Assembly (NCBI GenBank): GCA_021234155.1
Contig: JAJEKV010000284.1
Span: 250,001 to 314,000 of the forward strand
Origin: Isoetes taiwanensis
Lineage: Eukaryota > Streptophyta > Lycopodiopsida > Isoetales > Isoetaceae
Length of the DNA stretch: 64,000 bases
Direction: 5' to 3'
Shown: one piece after another, positions 58,573-64,000 of the stretch
Numbering within the stretch: position 1 is the stretch's first letter
Layout of the letters: every line of letters starts with the position of its first letter
Notes under the pieces: model-generated
What the model was told of the DNA's origin: nothing
What the model saw: the letters and a program-made list of their open reading frames with translations, nothing else
The model's database searches: none
Translations under genes and position numbers: made by a program

Positions 58573-60541
58573 ATGATGTGCACTAGACAAATGACTCAAC
58601 ATTATGTGCAGGTCATAGAGGAAGGAATAGGAGATCAATATCTTCCACTCTTATGCAAGTGTGCAATCTGTACAAGAATTAATCCAAAAGGTTGTGTATT
58701 GGGCAGAAGCACGTATAGGTACCATAAAGAGAGGCACTGCAAAACCAAATGTCTTGCTAATACAATACAGGATGAAGAAAGGGTTGTTTGCACATGTTGT
58801 CTATGTGAAGGCAACTCTGGTGTACCTTTCACTAGAGCAGGATATTTCAAGCATGTTAAACGTGCCAAATATAAAGATACAAATTCTGTATTGGCTGAAC
58901 TCCTTTAAGAAACATCCCAGTTTGGAATCACCATGGCAGGAGAGGTGTTAGCTTCTAAGGATGTGGCTGATCTGTGCATCTCCTCATTTGATGATTTACC
59001 TAATGTGCAAGAGCAAGCAGATATCAGTGGCATTGATTTAGACAATTGTGAAGCTGGGCCACCTATAGTTAGCAATCAGGAGCTCCCAGATGATGGTAAG
59101 AATAAGCATGCAAGTCTTGACAACCAATTTATTGCTTATTTGCTGGAGATGCAGGGTATTCTAGATATGCATAATGCATCAGAAACACTTCAGGATGCAT
59201 TACTGGCTTTGCTTTTTCAGAATAACTGTGGTAGCATTTAGCATCGTTGATTATTGAGAAAGGTACAAATTTGGAATGGTTATTGGATCTTATGTTCCCA
59301 CCAGCTTGAAGTGCATGAAGAATTTGTACAGAGATATGGGCCTCCCTCCTTTGCAAAGGCATACTGTTTGTTTACATGAAGAAGATGCATTTTATAAATT
59401 CAGAGTCATAGAAGATGGCATCAATGTGAACTGTAAAAGGGATAGGGATGGCCTTTTGATTAGCAGATCTGATTGCATTGAGCATGAGGCATGCTCACTT
59501 TGTGGCAAGACTAGGAAGGACGCTGCCACATTTTGGTACAGTCCTATTAGCAGTATTATGAAACTTAGATCTCAGAGCAAGATCATAGCACATAGTGATT
59601 ATGAGCATTGACAACATCGGTAAACTTGGTTAGGCAAGGGATTTGATGAGCGCCCTTCTTCCATTTCAGAATGCTGGCATGCAAAGCGATGGAGAGAAAT
59701 GCAATATTTCTGGGATGCACAAACAAAGTGGCAGTTATCGATAGTATGCAAGCACTGCAAAACAGTGATCAAGTCATCGTCTTTTGAAGTAGGGGCAATT
59801 TGCTGATCATGGAGAGACAATTGATTTGACATGTCCACAATGCATCCGACGTGAGTCATACCAAAGGACACAGTGTTTTGGAGATCCTAGAAATCTGGCA
59901 CTCATATTGCATTGGGATGGTTTTCAATCAACTCGGAGCACGATAAGGAGCAGTGACGTTGTGCACATAACGCAGCACACCTTGAGCACATGATTGGAGA
60001 AGATCATGTGCTGGATGACATAGAAGTAATAGATCCACTTGATGCTACCTGGTGTTACTATTTTGAGAGTACCTTTGCTAAGTTAATTCAAAGACATACA
60101 AATAAGAAAGAGATGGAGTTGACCTATGCTCGTGTAGAGAATCGTATTTTGTTTTCTAGGATCTTTCGATTGAAACGTTTAGACAATGATGGCTTATTGC
60201 CACAAGAGCGTGCAGCTTTGCAATTACAGTCAGCTTTGAAGCATGTTAATCAAAATGCGTTGTCCACTGGCATACTTCATGCAGCTTCTCAACCAACAGC
60301 CATCAACTTATGGGAATCGTGCAATAGGTATGACATGATTGAATGGAAGGATTTCATTTCTAGGAAATGTATTTTAATCGGGTTTCATAAAATGAGGCAG
60401 TGCACGATAGAGGAAGCAAGGGCAATCCAAGGAGTTCATTTGCTTGTGGACGTTCCGGAAGGTGAAGTTTCAGAATACAAGTCAGTCTTTGTAATTGCAT
60501 CCGAAGGCCAAGATTTATCGCATGACTTCCCACCACTGTGA
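58573..60541 (+). pseudogene. CACTA-like transposase relic
   Basis: Ordered plus-strand pieces. A Cys-rich start (LLCKCAICTRINPKGCVLG, 58640; VVCTCCLCEGNSG, 58780). An acidic linker with FIAYLLEMQGILDMHNASE (59130). At 59310, SLKCMKNLYRDMGLPPLQR, then CIEHEACSLCGKTRKDAATF and MKLRSQSKIIAHSDYEH; the C-x2-CG-x2-R block and distal LIxH resemble the start of CACTA (En/Spm) Tnp2 transposases. At 59840, CPQCIRRESYQRTQCFGDP and ILHWDGFQSTRS, like the LxxDGF block. From 59990 a 183-codon frame reads VIDPLDATWCYYFESTFAKL, NKKEMELTYAR and LPQERAALQLQSALKHVNQ, resembling the DUF4218-like tail. Frameshifts near 59250 and 59610-59990 break it. The last frame runs past 60500 into the start of Helitron 2 and stops at 60539. 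CACTA termini were not found. Confidence 0.5.
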
Positions 60542-62243
60542 TTGGTTATCGCTTTGATCTCTTAAGAGGAAAAGGGAGGACGAAAGGAAGAAATGAAGGG
60601 TAAAAGACGAGGAAAAGGGGAAGAGGGAAAAAGGAAAAGGGCAGAAGAAAAGGGTGAGGAAAAGGAAAAATAGCATAGAAAAATGGAAAAAGAAATGGTA
60701 AAAGAAAAGGGGGAGGAAGGAAAAAGAAGAGAAAAAAGGCAACGGGAAAAGGGGAAGAGGGAAAAGGTGAGGAAAGAAAGAAAAGGGAAGGGAAAAATGG
60801 TGGAGAGACGAAAAAAAAGCATGGGAAAATAAAAAGAGAAAGGAAAAACGAAAACGGAGGCGGAAAGGGGAAAACAGAAGGGAAAAAGGGCATGAAAAAA
60901 CGGGAGAGGAAAATGGAAAAGAGGAAGAGGGGAAGGGCATGGGAAAACTTTGAAGAGGAAAAGGGTAAGGAAAAGAAAAAAAGAAAGGGAAAAAGAGCAT
61001 GGGACAGGGAAAGCAAAGCAAAAAAAGGGGATAGGGAAATGGGAAAAGAGAAAGGGGGAAGAGAGTGGGAAAGGACGAAAAGGAGCACGTAAAAAAGGAA
61101 TGAAAAAAGGAATAGAAAAGGGTATGGAAAAATAAAAATGGAAAGAGAAATGAAAAAGGAAGGGAAAAGGAAAGGGCAAAAGGGCACATGGAAAAGGAGA
61201 AGGGATGAAAAAAGAAGGCAAAGGAAAAAGAAAAAGGAGGCAAAAAGGAAAGGGGAAGGAAAGGAAAAAAGCTGCGAGGAAAATGGGAAAGAGGACAGGG
61301 AAAAGGGCACGGAAAAAATGAAAGAGGCAAAGAGTGAGGAAAGGGAAAGAAAGCAAGGGAAAAATAGCATGAAAAATGAAAAATGAAAAAAGAAAAAAGA
61401 AAAAGGGGAATAGGGAAAGGAAAAAGAGAAAGAGGCGAAGAGGGTGAGGAAAGGAGGAAAAAGGCCACGTAAAAAGGGTGGGAACATAGGAATGGAAAAA
61501 GGCATGGGAAAAGGAAAGGGAAAGAGAAAAAGAAACGGAAGGGGGAAGGGAAAGGGAAAAAAGCCACGGGAAAAAGAGAAAGGGCGGAGATAGGATGAAA
61601 AAAGAAGGAAAAAGAAAAGATAGATGAAAAGGGGGGGAGGGAAAAGAAAAAGGGTACAAGAAAAATGGGAGAGCGAAATGGGAAAATGGAAGGCATTGAA
61701 TAAAGAGGAAGAAGGTGGAGAAATGAAGAAAAGGGGTACATAAAAGAAGACGAGGAAAAGGAAACAAAAAAAAAAAAAAGATATGGGAAAAGGGAAAGAG
61801 AAAAGGAAAAAGAAGAGGAAAGGGAAAGGGAAAAAGGGCACGGGAAAATTAGGAAGAAAGGGGAAAGACTGAAAAGGGAAGGGAAAAAGTCTATCAGAAA
61901 AAGAGAAAGGGAAAAAGGAAAAGGGAAAAGGGAAGGGAATAGAAGGGGAGGGAGAAGGGGGTTAAAAAGGGAGAAAGGAAAAAGAAGACGTGTAGGGAAA
62001 ATAGGAAAAGGAGAAAAGGAAAAAAGAAAGTGCGTAAGAGAATGATGAAAAAAGGAAACGCGAGATAGAGCAAAAGACAAAGGAAAGGGGAAGGGTGTCG
62101 AATACACAAAAACCTATTATAGCCTAGCAATGTTGCACTTGGTTTCTATTTCATTAGATTTATGAAAAGGAGACTGCGATGAACATGTTTCCGTCCACAC
62201 AGGTTCCCAACTTATGACCAGCAACGCTGGGCACCATTACTAG
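60500..62243 (+). mobile_element. Helitron-like element 2 with polypurine interior
   Basis: Starts TCCGAAGGCCAAGATTTATC after ATTGCA, and ends GACCAGCAACGCTGGGCA-type hairpin (62215-62233), then CCATTACTAG before a T. First 60 bases and last 110 bases match element 1 at over 85 percent. The purine interior (60560-62090) uses the same words but is not alignable base by base. A degenerate hairpin (AGCCTAGCAATGTTGCACT) is at 62120. The stem has one mismatch (TGACCAGC). The 5' border lies inside the CACTA-like reading frame, so either it inserted there or the family carries that gene end. Confidence 0.78.
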
Positions 62244-62255
62244 TCTAAATCTAAT

Positions 62256-62892
62256 GCATGAATTGCTCCGAAACTTCAGCTCCTCAGATTAAGATCATAA
62301 TTTAAGGAACTACTAAAAAAGTAATGGCATAATTCTCACTTCTCATTTTAGCATTCCCAACAGAAAAAAGGGGAAGAGGGAAGGGGTGGGTAAAGGAAAA
62401 GAGAAGAGAAAAATGGAAGACAGGGTGGAGAGAAGGGAAGGAAAAAAGTGCATAAGAGAAGGGAAATGGAACAAAAAAGATAAAGAAAGAGAGCAAAAGG
62501 AAAATAGAATCTGGAAAAAGGGCACGAGGGAAAGAAGACGAGGAAAACATGAAAAAGGAAGTGGGAATGGGCACAGGAAAATGGGAAAGAGAGGAAGGGT
62601 GAAGAAAGAGAAAAGGGAAGCAAAAAAAGAGCATGGAGAAACGGAAAGGAAAAAAAATTGGGATAGTGGAAAAGGGTAAATGAAAAATATAAAAAGGAAA
62701 CGCGGAAAGAGAAAAATAAAAGAAGGAAAAAGTGGAGAAAGGCAAAAGGAAAAGAGAAAAATAATGGGAACTAGGAGATGCAGTTGATGTTCTTAATTGT
62801 GTAATTGTAAAAATGTGAGTTCATTTAACAATTGCTCCAGTGTATTATTTACAGTTCCTAGCTATGCCAGCAACGCTGGGCTCCATTTCTAG
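62256..62892 (+). mobile_element. Helitron-like element 3, shorter purine interior
   Basis: A purine-rich block at 62358-62770 is followed by TGCCAGCAACGCTGGGCT (62865-62882) and CCATTTCTAG, then T. One stem base is deleted. A possible start near 62270 reads GAATTGCTCCGAAAC, similar to the ATTGCATCCGAAGG start of elements 1 and 2. It lies only some 30 bases after element 2. Confidence 0.6.
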
Positions 62893-62979
62893 TACAATAT
62901 TAAAAAACACAACGCACCGAAGGTAGGCATTTTTCTAGTTCTCTTTTTGTTTTTTGAAATTTCAGTGGAAAACTTTGAA

Positions 62980-63110
62980 TATGGGACATGTCTTATATTA
63001 GTAATGCATGTCTTATATTAAAGTCATGGAAACTAAATTTTTTAAGACATGTCTTATGTATGACATGGAGCCCAAAATGATGTCTTATAAAAATGTGACA
63101 AGTCATAAAA
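62980..63110. repeat. ATGTCTTAT(A) repeats
   Basis: CATGTCTTATATTA and variants occur five times between 62987 and 63090, twice as adjacent 21-base units. No gene in the neighbourhood is recognised. Confidence 0.6.
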
Positions 63111-64000
63111 TAAGACTGTTGTAGCGTTGGGGAAACTCTGGGCCAAAGGCAAATATGTCGTTTTAAATTGCCAATTCTCCGTCCAGCGTGGCAGAGTGGC
63201 GGAAGACCTTCCGCTCAAAAAATAGTGATTTCCAGAATATTGCCGACAACAAAACTGCAAACCGGCACTTACTACATCTTGTGTTCTGTTGTAGTTGTTG
63301 TCCTACTCCTACTGTAGCAACAAATTTGTATGCGTGTTTGTAATACCAAATCGAATCGTCACCCATCGGAAATCCCACCCCTGCTGCAAAAATTTAATGC
63401 AAAAATTTAATGCATTTTGGGCACAGGCCAACAAACGAAGCAAAAGGAGGGAAACAAAGAGCTCCTTTTCCTTCTCCAACGATTCTCTGTAATGGCGGGT
63501 CTGCGCCATGGTTGATGAGATGAATCAGGTTATCAGAGTATCAGACGAGCGTGGCCATGAGGTTCAATAAAGGCTGTGTGGCACCGAGAACTAGGTTCAG
63601 GCAGATCTTCTCTTGAAATTTCTCTCTTTCCAACTTCCTTGTGACAGATTTACTTCATTAGGTTCGTTTCGACCTCTGCTCCATATCTCTGGTTTCTTGA
63701 TGCCGTTCTGAATGCGTGTTGTGAATGCCGTTCTGAGGCGTGTTGCTCTCGATCTATCAAGCAGTGTTATGAATGCGTTGCAAAGAAAACAAAAAATTTG
63801 TAGAATCTGACAGAGAGAATATCCGACCATTTTAGGCCCCTTCACAGCAAGAAGCTCACAGAACTTGAACTCCAGTCCTATTAAAAAACTATGGAAATGG
63901 AGATGGAGACACGAAATGAAGACAAATGGATTTGGCTTATAAGCTATTGATGCACACAGGTCATCTAACAAGCTTCATGAAAATCAAAACTCGTCACTTT
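63110..64000. other. Spacer to the window end
   Basis: Contains a perfect 13-base tandem duplication, AAAAATTTAATGC, at 63388-63413. A short plus-strand frame at 63558 begins MRFNKGCVAPRTRF, reminiscent of the start of plant Agenet/DUF724 proteins (MRFKKG), but it ends after 19 codons. Confidence 0.5.

Noticed and set aside
63558-63617. Start of an Agenet/DUF724 gene (MRFNKG...)
   Set aside because: Only six residues resemble the family start and the frame ends after 19 codons.

Overview
This window looks like accessory, repeat-rich nuclear DNA of a land plant, probably a non-seed plant (bryophyte, lycophyte or fern). The evidence is a PLS-class PPR relic, a plant P450 relic, a relic of the plant At1g16860-like membrane protein family, short 60-95 bp GT-AG introns, and transposase types I associate with non-seed plants and algae. 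I see no bacterial operons, rRNA, canonical tRNA or CRISPR array. Almost every recognisable protein is broken by stops or frameshifts, so the region behaves as a transposon graveyard. Family names come from motif recognition by eye; no database was searched.

Layout. 1-1300 is a 20-bp minisatellite. 2.9-3.6 kb is a cluster of CACGTG-bearing repeats. 4.1-6.2 kb is a GC-rich, 5'-truncated LINE with a (TTCC)n tail. 7.8-9.0 kb holds P450 and PPR relics, followed by a 60-bp-arm foldback. 15.0-16.2 kb is a second LINE 3' end with a poly(A) tail. 17.1-17.4 kb and 30.6-32.2 kb carry the N- and C-terminal parts of one transposase type (family I). Between them lie a minus-strand multi-exon relic (18.8-26.05 kb) whose gaps hold CACGC/GCGTG hairpins, and a second transposase relic of the DUF7869 type (26.5-29.4 kb).

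29.8-42 kb is marked throughout by CACCACA/TGTGGTG repeats. It holds short plus-strand hypothetical genes (32.7-34.5 kb) and a minus-strand series: a two-exon opening at 41.6 kb, a RING-like gene (39.5-40.0), an FCP1/NIF phosphatase-like gene (37.7-39.0) and a Ulp1-like cysteine protease (36.6-37.4). Three tandem long hairpins lie between the RING-like and phosphatase-like genes. 44.7-45.9 kb is the At1g16860-like relic. 49.5-51.6 kb is a minus-strand multi-exon relic with a SAM-like N-terminus and a DUF8039-like C-terminal part.

52.2-58.0 kb holds two tandem repeat families: a ~650-bp unit with telobox hairpins, and a ~370-410-bp unit carrying Pol III A/B-box-like (tRNA-SINE) sequence. Two Helitron-like elements (54.2-55.9 and 60.5-62.2 kb) each contain ~1.5 kb of nearly pure purine sequence and end in the hairpin TGCCCAGCAAYGCTGGGCA followed by CTAG. 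Related 3' ends recur at 10.8, 46.8, 48.1, 49.0 and 62.9 kb. A CACTA-like transposase relic (58.6-60.5 kb) runs directly into the second Helitron.

Functionally there is little intact biology. The interest lies in the mobile-element families: two transposase types with a similar motif layout, the Ulp1/FCP1/RING neighbourhood, the Helitron family with purine interiors, and several hairpin arrays.
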